64,000 nucleotides of DNA, taken from positions 3,534,001 through 3,598,000 of the forward strand of contig JANEZZ010000728.1 in NCBI GenBank assembly GCA_026122225.1. Reading direction: 5' to 3'. The DNA is from Heloderma charlesbogerti. Taxonomy: Eukaryota; Chordata; Lepidosauria; Squamata; Helodermatidae. A program made the translations under genes and the position numbers. A model generated the notes under the pieces. It saw only the letters and a program-made list of their open reading frames with translations. It was not told where the DNA came from and did no database searches. Of the stretch, positions 10,463 through 20,093 are shown piece after piece. The first letter of the stretch is position 1; each line of letters begins with the position of its first letter.

Positions 10463-11227
10463 AAATATGTACTTCTACAGTATACAGGATTATCTTGAAA
10501 TGTTTAGCATGAGCTGCCTCTGTTTTCTTATGCCTTTTAAAGCAGAGATGGGCAGATTTTGGGATCGACTTTGCTTTTTACTAGAATGCATAGATGCAGT
10601 AATCAGAGCTAGATGCAAAATACTGAGGTGGGGCAATGGAATCAATTACCTACTGCATCCCATGTTCCATGAGGAATATACAAATATATACAAATACAGG
10701 GATTCTAAGACAAAACTCTCAAAGTGGCCAGTAGAGCTGCACAAAGACCTGGTCAACGGCAATTAATTCATTCTTAGATTTTACAGGTGAGGCTAAGAGA
10801 TCAGCAGTTAGCACAAGGCCAGCCATGGCAGAGACTTTTTTAAAATTTCAATTTAACTTGCTATGGCTAAACTATTGGGAGTCAGAAAACCTTGCCATCC
10901 TACTGCAATTAATCATTTGGAGATCTACCATTTGATCCTGATCCACCTTCTGCCTGCCCCTGTTGTAAACTATATTTGAGTGCCCTGGGTGGATTTTGTT
11001 TATTTGTTTAAATTACTTTATTTGAAGATTTTTCAATTAGAAAACAGCAATATTTCAATAACCACTTGTTTCAGACATAACAATTTCCTTAAGCACTCAT
11101 TTCAGATATGATCACAAATTCTCACATATTCACTTTTCAGAGTGACCGGAGTTCAAATCCATTGAAATTATAATACACAAGATATTAGAAATGTGTGTCA
11201 TCCTCCTCAACATTTCTTTGTCCACAG
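10463..11227. other. SLC9A4 intron, nothing recognised
   Basis: AT-rich intron; the acceptor tract tttgtccacag at 11217-11227 precedes the next exon. No repeat is named. Confidence 0.4.
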
Positions 11228-11318
11228 GCAGTCATGAAAAGCATGCGTTACTTGTCGTTACCCTTTGGTAATGTTCGACCAATTCGAAGTGAAGCTAGGA
11301 ATGATGATGATCTAACAG
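11228..11318 (+). CDS. SLC9A4: SLC9A4 (NHE4) internal coding exon, cytoplasmic tail
   Basis: The acceptor is tttgtccacag (AG 11226-11227); the donor is acag|gtaatg at 11319. The exon continues in phase 0 for 30 codons plus one base. It reads AVMKSMRYLSLPFGNVRPIR and then SEARNDDDLT, with the last G completing a glycine codon with the next exon. The 'RYLS-L/Y-P-F/Y-GN' motif is the conserved NHE tail element that follows the 'SLPWG' segment in NHE4. A second possible acceptor AG four bases in (11230-11231) would break frame, so 11228 is preferred. Confidence 0.88.
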
Positions 11319-11559
11319 GTAATGCATTTTAATCAAAAGAATACAAGAAAAATGACATGCTGCTTCCAATTCATACCAAATGTTATATTATCTCTGAGGT
11401 TGCAAATAGCTATAAAGTGTCCATTCCCAGGAAAAGCGGTTTTGGATCAGATATTTGTAACATATGGACCATGAGAAAGGCATTTAAAAGGCATAAGAAA
11501 ACAGAGTCCATCGGAATGCTGAAATGCTCAGCTTTCATTTAGACCAGCCTCACCCAGTC

Positions 11560-11666
11560 TGGTATCCTCCACATGCTTTGGACTTCAGTTCCCACCAGCC
11601 CAAGCCAGCATGGCCAATGGTCAGGAATGCTGGGAGTTGTAGTCCAGCACATTTGGAGGGCACCAG
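11560..11666. mobile_element. Palindromic MITE, family B, copy 3
   Basis: The left arm, tggtatcctccacatgcttt followed by ggacttcagttcccacc, is inverted as gctgggagttgtagtccagc followed by acatttggagggcacca. The centre holds the 'gccagcatggccaatggtca' segment typical of longer family-B copies. Confidence 0.8.
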
Positions 11667-11699
11667 GTTGTGAAAGGCTGATTTAGAGAAACACTCTTT

Positions 11700-12795
11700 C
11701 CATTGATATTCTTTGCAGTTCTCTCTCTAATTTAATGGATTGTAAGCATGGAAGCTGAATTTTTGCCTATGGCTTCTGAAGACCAAAGAAGATTAGAGAT
11801 GGAATTGCCCCCATTTTAAAAGCTGTCTTTAACCTTTGAGTAACAGGCAGAAATCAACAGGGGATATTTTTCCTAACAAGGGGATACAATGATGGGGAAA
11901 GCTTGTTGACCTCTGTCTGTTTTGCACTTCTTAAAAACACAAGGGATCTTTCCATAAAAAGATAGCATCTGTAGATTGACATGGAATGGAAGAGAAGTGG
12001 TGGTGTGGTTGTTTTCATATTCCAGACTTCGCATATGAAAATGCAATCAGAAAAGCAGTTGTGTAATTCTAGTGTTCTTATATTGTACAGAGAAGTAGCC
12101 TTTGACCTTTTCAGACTTGGACCCCCCCCCCACTTACCCTGAACAAGTGTTAAAGAACCAACTTCTTAATTTTTTTTGTACCATATATGTATATGTATGA
12201 ACTTGTGGTGTGAGTAACCCACCTTAGATTAGGCTGCAACCCAGTTGTGGGTCTCAACACACAGTCTAGATCATTTTTATAATAGATCTCATCATATTTA
12301 ATAATGAACAGTCCAAAGCACAATTTAGAAATATGATAGGCCTGGTATACGTAAATGGCCAGAAATGCCTCATAGCTCAAAAGCATTTAATGATCCATAG
12401 TATGCGGGCTTCTTTAGGAAGCTCTGCATTGTGATCTTATGATGAAAGTGAAAGACTCACACTCTGACACAACAAGGCATATCAAAGGGCCCTGAAGCTA
12501 AAATTCTTTGGACCAAGTTCTTGTAAGCCCTGGTAATTACAGGTGCCCCGAAACCCATCCTGTTTTTCAATGGTAACCAAAACAATTCACTAATTACAGA
12601 CCTGCCTATCTTAGATGTTTTGTTCTGCATCATTCAGTAGTTGACTTTCTAATGCCAAAAATAGTTTATAAGAACATTGCAACATGAAAAACAGGTGGTA
12701 ACTTAGCTCAGAGTAGTGTGATCTGAATAGCCACAGTAAAGGGAATATTCGGGGATTTCAGGTCTGGTGAAATGAAAAACAAATAGTTCTCATGT
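11700..12795. other. SLC9A4 intron, nothing recognised
   Basis: No exon or recognised repeat. There is a short homopolymer C tract at 12122-12130 and an alternating tata/gtat run at about 12183-12200. Confidence 0.35.
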
Positions 12796-12799
12796 CATG

Positions 12800-13450
12800 A
12801 CTAACTATAGAAGAAACCAACGTTTGTTGTTGGGTTAAAACTTGGGTTGTTTTAACTCTCAACAATCCAGAGTGCCAGGTTCGCACAACAGAACAACAAC
12901 CCAGGAATGAGCATTCTTGGGTTGTTCCCCAAACCAGGGGCTTCTCCACATGAGTGATTTATTGCACGCTCATGATTGGCCACTCATGGAAGTTTGCAGG
13001 TCCTTTACATGATGTTGTCAATCTCCAGGACATCTTCTGCACCTTCCCCTGATAACCTTGCTTTTAAAAAGATCAGAAACAATTCACTATTTAAAATTAT
13101 CGCAGGATATCATGGGATATCCCCAGTGTGTAAAGTCAGCACTGCACTATAATACAGCCAATAGATGGCACTGTTTCATTGAACCTTATGGCGCATTGCC
13201 GAGAGGGGAAGTTTTCAATTACAAATCACATGGTTGCCATTGGTCTCCATCTAAAAGAGCCCATAGTGAGCGCAGAAAGATTCCAGAAGAAAGCCTGGCA
13301 AGGGTGCAGTTTTTTTCCCTTAATGTAGAGACGCCCCAGATGTAAAATGGAAGTGGTGAGCATGCAGAACGCAGTGCACTCGCTACTCCTGCTATATCCT
13401 GGCAATTCATGGGTTAAACAACACTTGCATTTCCATTACGTCTGAACCAC
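12800..13450. mobile_element. Repeat-rich patch with diverged MITE ends
   Basis: Blocks such as gttgttgggttaaaacttgg and aacaacaacccaggaatgag resemble the interior of the MITE at 9113-9447. The run ggggcttctccacatgagtg at about 12948 resembles the family-E terminus. Boundaries cannot be fixed. Confidence 0.35.
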
Positions 13451-13456
13451 GTCAGT

Positions 13457-13492
13457 GTAACAATTTCCAGAGGGGTAACAATTTCCAGAGGG
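13457..13492. repeat. 18-bp tandem duplication
   Basis: The unit gtaacaatttccagaggg occurs twice head to tail, directly at the left edge of a family-C MITE. It may be a local slippage product. Confidence 0.75.
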
Positions 13493-13620
13493 GTAGCCGT
13501 TTTAGTCTGTCGCAGTAAAAACAACAGAGTCATGCAGCACCTTAAAGGGTAACAAATGTATTATAGCCTAAGCTTTTGTGGACACTTTCCACTTCATCAA
13601 ATGCCTGAAGTGTTAACCTC
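13491..13620. mobile_element. Palindromic MITE, family C, copy 3 (left half)
   Basis: It starts gggtagccgttttagtctgt, then has cagtaaaaacaacagagtca, accttaaagggtaacaaatg and aagcttttgtggacactttc. These are the left-arm blocks of the family. The inverted right arm is not present in clear form. Confidence 0.7.
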
Positions 13621-13899
13621 AAGTTCACAGACATGCTTGGGGAAGGAGATGATAAACAGTGAGGTCAGCGGGAATAGAAATGTCTGCACTTTTTTTGGCT
13701 CCCCTTAAACTGTGGAGAATTTCAGCCCACCCCGAGAATATTTAGCAAAATCCCTCCCACTCAAGTTTCAATCACACCTCGAGTGCAGCATATTTCTTTA
13801 TTGCACTGTGTTATGTTCACTCATTCATTTACCTCTTCGTGTTTGAAAAGAACATCCATATCGGCTGACGCAGAAGGAGGTGGAAGTGTGGTAACTGAC

Positions 13900-14270
13900 C
13901 AGGGTGACCACTTATTCATTGCCAAAAAAGAGGAATATATCTCCCAAAAAGAGGACAAAAGAGGATACAGATCTGCATAAAAATTGCATATACTAATTTA
14001 TATGCATAGATATACATTTCAAAAGAATTGCTATAATTTAATGAGAAATACAATACATCTCACCATGGCAGGGAAGACTGGGAGTAGGTGACCAGTGTGC
14101 CTGCTACAAGTGCTTAATGGGCAACTTCAAGACCCTGCTCTCTCACTTCTTATGGTTCTTTGTTTTTAACCCAGACCGGGATTGGACAAGCCCTTCAAAT
14201 ACTAGACGACTGTTCTCTGACAGAGGACTCTTCTCTGACAGGACTGTCCTCTGTAATGTAGGTCACCCCA
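13900..14270. mobile_element. hAT-like MITE beside the SLC9A4 terminal exon
   Basis: The left terminus is cagggtgaccac; the right terminus read on the other strand is tggggtgaccta. Flanking 8-mers are taactgac (13892-13899) and taattgac (14271-14278), an 8-bp target duplication with one mismatch, the hAT hallmark. The interior has 'aagaggacaaaagagga' and 'gacaggactgtcctctg' blocks shared with related copies at 22491-22778 and 36212-36605. The right edge is only 36 bp from the next exon's start. Confidence 0.8.
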
Positions 14271-14278
14271 TAATTGAC

Positions 14279-14306
14279 CGTTCCATTTTGTGCTTCTTGT
14301 TTCCAG
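14279..14306 (+). promoter_or_regulatory. Polypyrimidine tract and acceptor of SLC9A4 terminal exon
   Basis: The tract gttccattttgtgcttcttg followed by tttccag precedes the exon at 14307. A candidate branch point TTGAC (branch A at 14277, 29 nt before the AG's G) lies in the right copy of the MITE target duplication. Confidence 0.7.
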
Positions 14307-14698
14307 GGGACTGCAGCAGTGACTCTGAGTCTGGGGTCATTTCAAAGCTCAGTTCAGAGCCTTGGCCAGAGGCACAATCACACCAAAGAAAGTGGCAACA
14401 GCAGAAATTACTTCCAGTGAAGACGCTGTATTCAAGAGCTGAACCAGCAGGTTTCACAGGTCGGAGAAGAACAACAAACGAAGAGGATAAAGTAGCCAGA
14501 ATACAAAAACCACTGTTACCGCCAAAGCCTCACCATAACGCAGCACCTGAAACCGATATTCAGGAACTTGAGTCAGAGGACGAAGAGAGCAGGGCAGCGT
14601 TCCCATCAGTACCCTCCATCAAATGGACAGCAGAAACCAGAGGTGAAAAAAAACATTTTTATGGGCCAAAAAGGCACTTTACTCCAAGGAAAGAGTGA
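14307..14698 (+). CDS. SLC9A4: SLC9A4 (NHE4) terminal coding exon, with stop
   Basis: The acceptor tttccag (AG 14305-14306) joins with the single base left by the exon ending at 11318 to make GGG (Gly). The frame then reads DCSSDSESGVISKLSSEPWP and stays open for about 129 codons to TGA at 14696-14698, ending FTPRKE. Visible features are a serine-rich acidic start (SSDSES), a basic stretch (TGRRRTTNEEDK), a proline segment (LLPPKPHH) and a second acidic cluster (ELESEDEE). This is the variable C-terminal end of the exchanger tail, where phosphorylation and scaffold binding are expected. The open frame extends upstream of the acceptor by chance through the MITE. The paralogue call rests on exon order and synteny, since this part of the tail is poorly conserved. 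Confidence 0.85.
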
Positions 14699-14841
14699 TT
14701 CCCCCCTCACCCCCTGCAAAAGAACATAATTGCAGTTTTTATTTTCTTGTGTTATTTCTTTTGGAAATTGTTGGGGACCTCTGAACCCCCATTCCTGTTT
14801 ACTTGGTGGGAGATGCCTGCTCTGTTAGATGTTATGGGCAA

Positions 14842-14847
14842 AATAAA
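14842..14847 (+). terminator. Poly(A) signal AATAAA for SLC9A4
   Basis: The canonical hexamer lies 144 bases after the stop codon at 14696-14698, giving a short 3' UTR. A t/g-rich stretch follows (tttgagtccggattgtctgc). Use of later signals cannot be excluded. Confidence 0.6.
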
Positions 14848-14849
14848 AC

Positions 14850-15470
14850 ATTTGAGTCCGGATTGTCTGCAAGCCACACGTTGCTGTCATTGACATCTAC
14901 AGATGCATTGGCTATTCATCTATGCATCTCTTCCTTAGGAGAGATTTACACTTCCACTCTTGTCACTGAAAAGCTGAGCCTTTCCATTGAGAATGCCCAC
15001 ACTGCGCAGAGAAGTATGGATGGGAGGTATTAACTGAAGTCTTGTATCACTGTGAGTTGGCTTTACATGTAATTATGCACACAGTGCTATGTGCTTGATC
15101 CATAAAGGTATACTTAGTCCTCTCTGCCACATCTCACATGCTTAAGTGTAATTATTTGTTCATCCAAACAATTACATTATACTGGCTTTAACTGCACTGG
15201 TTTCGCTCCACAAGCTAATTGTATATCTGATCCATTGTTTCAATGCATAGTGAGAGAGGTTTAAATCTAATTGGTTTCAAATAAGTTGCAAGTAAGTGTT
15301 CCCACAGCAAGTGCTCAAGGTTTGCAAGTGTCAGTCATGTTCCAGGGCCCAGACTCCTGCAATGTGTGTAATATGTTGAGGACTGAACATGGGGATTGAG
15401 GACTCTCCCAGCTTGTGTGAGCTGAACCCACTCCATCTCTTGACTTATGAATCTGTCACCCAAGCATTCC
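14850..15470. other. Start of intergenic region, nothing recognised
   Basis: Sequence downstream of the SLC9A4 poly(A) signal. No gene or repeat family is recognised. Confidence 0.4.
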
Positions 15471-15477
15471 CAAAATA

Positions 15478-15575
15478 GGAACATCGGAAGCTGCCTTATA
15501 CTGAGTGAGACCCTTGGTCCATCTAGCCCAGTATTGTTGACACTGACTGGCAGCAGTTCCCTTGGAGGTGGCCCT
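15478..15575 (-). mobile_element. tRNA-derived SINE fragment
   Basis: The blocks gaagctgccttatactgagt, cttggtccatctagcccagt and gacactgactggcagcagtt are the tail-side body of a common squamate tRNA-related SINE. A fuller copy with A and B boxes lies at 45550-46022. The head is missing here. Orientation is inferred from that copy. Confidence 0.7.
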
Positions 15576-15931
15576 GCATGTCTTCTGTGCTGCCACTGTG
15601 AGTTGGAAGGGCATTTATCCCAACTACCCGACCTCCAAAATGCCACACCACCTGCCCATTCATCCTCATAGATCAACACAGTCACTGGTGCAACCTCACT
15701 ATTGTTTCTTCTCCTTTGTTCAAGTATGACCTGCTGTATACTTCTAATGGGTGCAGGTGTGTTCTTTTAAATGAAATCTTCTGCTTTAATTAAATCTGAA
15801 AAGCTTCCATGTCTGTAAAATTTTACAAGCTCCATTGAAAAAAGATAGTTGATTTCCCCCTTTTCACAATTAACATCAGTGTTCAGAGTGTTGGAATGGA
15901 GTGGACCATTGCAATTTGTGGTGAGTGCATA

Positions 15932-15985
15932 CAGCATAGGAAGCTGCCTATACTGAGTCAGACTCTTGGTCCATCCAGGCTGGTG
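15932..15985 (-). mobile_element. tRNA-derived SINE fragment
   Basis: The sequence from cataggaagctgcctatact through gagtcagactcttggtccatc repeats the body block of the SINE at 15478 and then diverges. Confidence 0.65.
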
Positions 15986-16790
15986 CGGGGTGGGTGTGGA
16001 TATCAGGAATGGGTTTGTTGGAGAAAGTACTGTGAGCACAGATTTGGCAATGAAACCAGGTCCTGGTCTGGGTACTGTGTTCCCTACGTCTAGATGTATG
16101 TTTGGCTCTTAAGCAATTTTCACTTAGGTCTGGTTGGTGGATATGGGGGTTCTAGCAAAAACAAAGTAGACCCTGTAAGCCTGAAGTCTACCAACCCCTG
16201 TTCTACAGAATACTTTGCGTAACAGTTAAACCTGCTCAGAGCGAGAGTTAGACCACACCTGTAGTGCAAATAGTCAAGAATTAAATATTAATTGCTGCTT
16301 TGTGTGGTTGTAGACATGCTTCAGACCTGTTTCTCAGAGGCAAGCCACAAGTTTTGAATGATCTCTTGGGGCATCTGCCAGGCTGTGGTTTTGGCTTGAC
16401 TTCAGTCTACTGCATAATTCATGTTTATGTTCAGTCAAATTAAATCAGGCATTCTGTTAAATCACTTCTTGTTTTGGCTGGGCATGGAATCCAATCTTAT
16501 AGGATCATGGAAGTCTGGTTTCTTGTGGGTTGTTGTCATGGTATATAGACAGCAATAATAATAGCAGAACACACAGGTTAACAAATCAGGGGTGAGGTGT
16601 CTGTGAATATACAGTAGCCTTGCAGAACATTTGAGATCCACCGGGATCTTGCACCAAATTCAGAACCAGATTCCAGGATTGACACCAACAGGTGCTGGCT
16701 TGATTGAATAAATACACTGACATCCCACCTCAGAATCTTAGATTCTGGCACTGAAAATGTATGTTGGGGCTAAACCCCATCTTGAATGAG
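15986..16790. other. Intergenic, nothing recognised
   Basis: No open frame or repeat family is recognised. Confidence 0.35.
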
Positions 16791-17016
16791 ACTGTGGACT
16801 TTTCTACACAAGGCTGTTAATCCTCTGCATCTACTACCAATAGTAGTACTAATACTACCAATTTCATTGTAGAAATGAGATCCGAGCACTACACAAGGAG
16901 CATTTCCTTTCCAGCTTTTCCACTACCTCTAAGTGGCACTGTGGTACAGTGGAACAGCACAAATACACAAGTGGAAACAGCATTTTCTTTCATCATCAGA
17001 AAAAATACCTTATTAT

Positions 17017-19905
17017 GTTGTTCAGTCGTTCAGTCGTGTCCGACTCTTCATGACCCCATGGACCATAGCACGCCAGGCCTTCCTGTCCTGCGCACTATCC
17101 CGGAGTGTGCTCAGGTTCATATTCATTGCATCAGTGATGCTATCTAGCCATCTCATCCTCTGCCATCCCCTTCTCCTTTTGCCTTCAGTCTTTCCCAGCA
17201 TCAGGGTCTTTTCCAGAGAGTTTTCTCTTCGCATTAGGTGGCCAAAATATTTGAGCTTCAGCTTCAGTATCTGTCCTTCCAATGAGCACTCAGGGTTGAT
17301 TTCCTTTAGGATGGACTGATTTGACCTCCTTGCAGTCCAGGGGACTCGTAAGAGTCTTCTCCAGCACCACAGTTCGAAAGCATCAATTCTTCGGCGCTCA
17401 GCCTTCCTTAGAGTCCAGCTCTCACAGCCATACATTACTACTGGGAAAACCATAGCTTTGATTAGACGGACCTTTGTTGGCAAGGTGATGTCTGTGCTTC
17501 TTACTATGCTGTCTAGGTTGGCCATAGCTTTCCTCCCAAGGAGCAAGTGTCTTTCAATTTCATGGCTACAGTCACCATCTGCGGTGATCTTGGAGCCCAA
17601 GAAAGTAAAATCTGTCACTGCTTCCATTTCTTCCCCTTCTATATGCCAGGAAGTGATAGGGCCAGATGACATGATCTTCGTTTTTTTAATGTTGAGTTTC
17701 AAACCAGCTTTTGCACTCTCCTCTTTCACCCTCAACAAGAGGCTCTTTAGATCCTCTTCGCTTTCTGCCATTAGGGTGGTATCGTCTGCATATCGGAGGT
17801 TGTTGATAATTCTCCCAGCAATCTTAATTCCGACCTGTGATTCATCCAACCCGGCATTTCTCATGATGTACTCTGCATACAAGTTAAATAAGAAGGGTGA
17901 CAATATGCAGCCTTGTCGTACTCCTTTCCCAATTTTGAACCAATCGGTTGTTCCATGTCTGGTTCTTACTGTTGCTTCTTGACCCTCGTACAGGTTTCTC
18001 AGGAGACAGGTAAGGTGGTCTGGTACTCCCATCACTTTAAGAATTTGCCACAGTTTGTTGTGATCCACACAATCAAAGGCTTTAGCATAGTCAATGAAGC
18101 AGAAATAGACGTTTTTCTGGAATTCTCTTGCTTTCTCCATGATTCAGCCAATTTTTGGGATTTGATCTCTAGTTCCTCTGCCTCTTCGAAACCCAGCTTG
18201 TACTTCCGGTAGTTCTCGGTTCACATACTGCTGAAGCTTAGCTTGTAGGATTTTGAGCATCACCTTGCTGGCATGTGAAATGAGCGCAATTGTGCGGTAG
18301 TTTGAACACTCTTTGGCGTTGCCCTTCTTTGGAATTGGAATGTAAACTGACCTTTTCCAGTCTTGCGGCCATTGCTGAGTGTTCCAAATTTGTTGGCATA
18401 TTGAATGCAGCACTTTAACAGGATCATCTTTTAGGATTTTAAATAGCTCAGCTGGAATACTGTCATCTCCGCTAGCTTTGTTGTTACTAATGCTTCCTAA
18501 GGCCCACTTGACTTCACTCTCGAGGATGTCCGGCTCAAGTTCAGTGACTGCACTATCATGGCTGTCAAGGACATTACTATCATGGCTATCAAGGACATTA
18601 AGATCTTTCCTGTATAGTTCTTCTGTGTATTCTTTCCACCTCTTCTTAATCTCATCTGCTTCTGTGAGGTCCCTGCCTTCTTTGTCCTTTATCATGCCTG
18701 TCTTTGCACAAAACGTTCCCTTGAGATCTCCAATTTTCTTGAAGAGATCTCTAGTCTTTCCCATTCTGTTGTTTTCCTCGATTTCCTTGCATTGTTTATT
18801 TAAGAAGGCCTTCTTGTCTCTCCTTGCTATTCTCTGGAACTCTGCATTCAGTTGGATATATCTTCCCCTTTCTCCGTTGCTTTTTGCTTCCCTTCTTTCC
18901 TCAGCTACTTGTAAAGCCTCATCATACAGCCACTTGGCTTTCTTGCATTTCTTTTTCTTTGGGATGGATTTCGTTGCTGCCTCCTGAACAGTGTTACGGA
19001 CCTCTGTCCATAGTTCCTCAGGCACCCTGTCTATCAGGTCTAATCCCTGAAATCTATTCCTCACCTCCACTGTATATTCATCAGGGATATGATTGAGGTC
19101 ATACCTGAATGGTTTAGTGGTTTTCCCTACGTTCTTCAATTTCAGCCGAAATTTTGCAAGAAGCAGCTCATGATCTGAGCCACAGTCATCTCCAGGTCTT
19201 GTTTTTACTGACTGTATGGAGCTTCTCCATCTTTGGCTGCAAAGGACATAATCAATCTGATTTCGATATTGACCATCTGGTGATGTCCATGTGTAGAGTT
19301 GTCTCTTGTGCTGTTGGAAAAGAGTGTTTGCTATGATCAGCGTGTTCTCTTGACAAAACTCTATTAGCTTTTGTCCTGCTTCATTTTGTACACCCAGGCC
19401 ATGCCTGCCTGTTATCCCGGTGATTTCTTGACTTCCTACTTTAGCATTCCAGTCCCCTATGATGAAGAGGACATCTTTTTTTGGTGTTAATTCTAGAAGG
19501 TGTTGTAGGTCTTCATAGAACCGATCAACCTCAGCTTCTTCGGCATCAGTGGTTGGGGCATAGACTTGAATTACTGTGATGTTGAATGGTTTGCCTTGGA
19601 TTCGTACTGAGATCATTCTATCATTTTTAAGATTGTACCCCAGTACTGCTTTTCCCACCCTTTTGTTGACTATGAGTGCTACTCCATTTCTTCTAAGGGA
19701 TTCTTGCCCACAATCGTAGATATGATGGTCACCTGAATTAAATTCGCCCATGCCTGTCCATTTTAGTTCGCTGATTCCCAAGATGTCGATGTTCAATCTT
19801 GCCATCTTATGTTTGACCACCTCCAGCTTACCTTGATTCATTGATCTAACATTCCAGGTTCCTAAACAATATTGTTCTTTACAGCATCGGATTTTCTTTT
19901 CACAA
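17017..19905 (-). mobile_element. BovB (RTE) LINE copy 1, 5'-truncated, 43-bp target duplication
   Basis: Read on the minus strand it runs from the endonuclease start to the BovB 3' end (cgactgaacgactgaacaac). It is flanked by identical 43-bp direct repeats at 16974-17016 and 19906-19948, beginning gaaacagcattttctttcat and ending accttattat. The 5' leader present in copies 2 and 4 is absent. Perfect flanks imply recent insertion. Coding capacity is split by one in-frame TGA. Confidence 0.95.
17022..18140 (-). pseudogene. BovB copy 1 ORF, C-terminal part: RT catalytic domain
   Basis: This is the in-frame continuation after the TGA. It holds RT motif A (CFIDYAKAFDCVDH), motif B (KGVRQGCILSP) and motif C (RYADDTTLMAES), so the catalytic Asp residues are retained, followed by the RTE C-terminal region (FELWCWRRLLRVPW) and the terminal SRTRLND. 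The frame is otherwise undamaged. Without readthrough it would not be made as part of the polyprotein. Confidence 0.9.
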
Positions 19906-19928
19906 GAAACAGCATTTTCTTTCATCAT
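18144..19928 (-). CDS. BovB copy 1 ORF, N-terminal part: endonuclease plus start of RT
   Basis: The open frame encodes 594 residues. The first nine (MMKENAVSC) come from the flanking target duplication, so the ATG is host-derived. Next is the apurinic-like endonuclease domain, with LGTWNVRS (catalytic Asn), ISELKW (Glu), GDWNAKVGS (Asp/Asn) and SDHELL (Asp-His). A basic linker (KKKKCKKAKWL) and the N-terminal part of reverse transcriptase (NYRTIALISHASK) follow. A TGA at 18144-18146 replaces the Cys codon present in copies 3 and 4, cutting the protein before RT motif A. A 24-bp tandem duplication (18552-18575 and 18576-18599) adds eight residues (NVLDSHDS repeated). The endonuclease nicks target DNA during retrotransposition. 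Confidence 0.9.
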   Translation of the reverse strand: MMKENAVSCEKKIRCCKEQYCLGTWNVRSMNQGKLEVVKHKMARLNIDILGISELKWTGMGEFNSGDHHIYDCGQESLRRNGVALIVNKRVGKAVLGYNLKNDRMISVRIQGKPFNITVIQVYAPTTDAEEAEVDRFYEDLQHLLELTPKKDVLFIIGDWNAKVGSQEITGITGRHGLGVQNEAGQKLIEFCQENTLIIANTLFQQHKRQLYTWTSPDGQYRNQIDYVLCSQRWRSSIQSVKTRPGDDCGSDHELLLAKFRLKLKNVGKTTKPFRYDLNHIPDEYTVEVRNRFQGLDLIDRVPEELWTEVRNTVQEAATKSIPKKKKCKKAKWLYDEALQVAEERREAKSNGERGRYIQLNAEFQRIARRDKKAFLNKQCKEIEENNRMGKTRDLFKKIGDLKGTFCAKTGMIKDKEGRDLTEADEIKKRWKEYTEELYRKDLNVLDSHDSNVLDSHDSAVTELEPDILESEVKWALGSISNNKASGDDSIPAELFKILKDDPVKVLHSICQQIWNTQQWPQDWKRSVYIPIPKKGNAKECSNYRTIALISHASKVMLKILQAKLQQYVNRELPEVQAGFRRGRGTRDQIPKIG

Positions 19929-20093
19929 CAGAAAAAATACCTTATTATACTTGCTCTAAAAAACTTCCCGAAACTGCTGGTTACAAACAGAAGTGAAACT
20001 GCAGGGTCACAATGTCATCTGAAGAACCTGTAAACAACCATGAGTGGGGAAAGATGAGTGCACAATGAATGCCTCATGTAGAAAAGCTCTCTG

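Larger units (their letters stand above)
16796..20093. mobile_element. Family-E inverted-repeat element split by a BovB insertion
   Basis: The left end reads ggacttttctacacaaggct (from 16797) and the right end read on the opposite strand is gagcttttctacatgaggca (from about 20092). The pieces 16797-16973 and 19949-20092, joined by one copy of the BovB target duplication, make an element of roughly 0.36 kb. BovB 1 (17017-19905) therefore landed in an older inverted-repeat element. Confidence 0.55.

Noticed and set aside
14117..14306. Upstream extension of the SLC9A4 terminal-exon frame
   Set aside because: It runs through the hAT-like MITE and the intron acceptor. The frame is open there by chance, and the exon starts at 14307 after tttccag.
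16875..19905. Host retrogene or novel reverse transcriptase domesticated as a gene
   Set aside because: The presence of several near-identical copies with target duplications and the RTE ACAACA 3' end shows an ordinary BovB retrotransposon.
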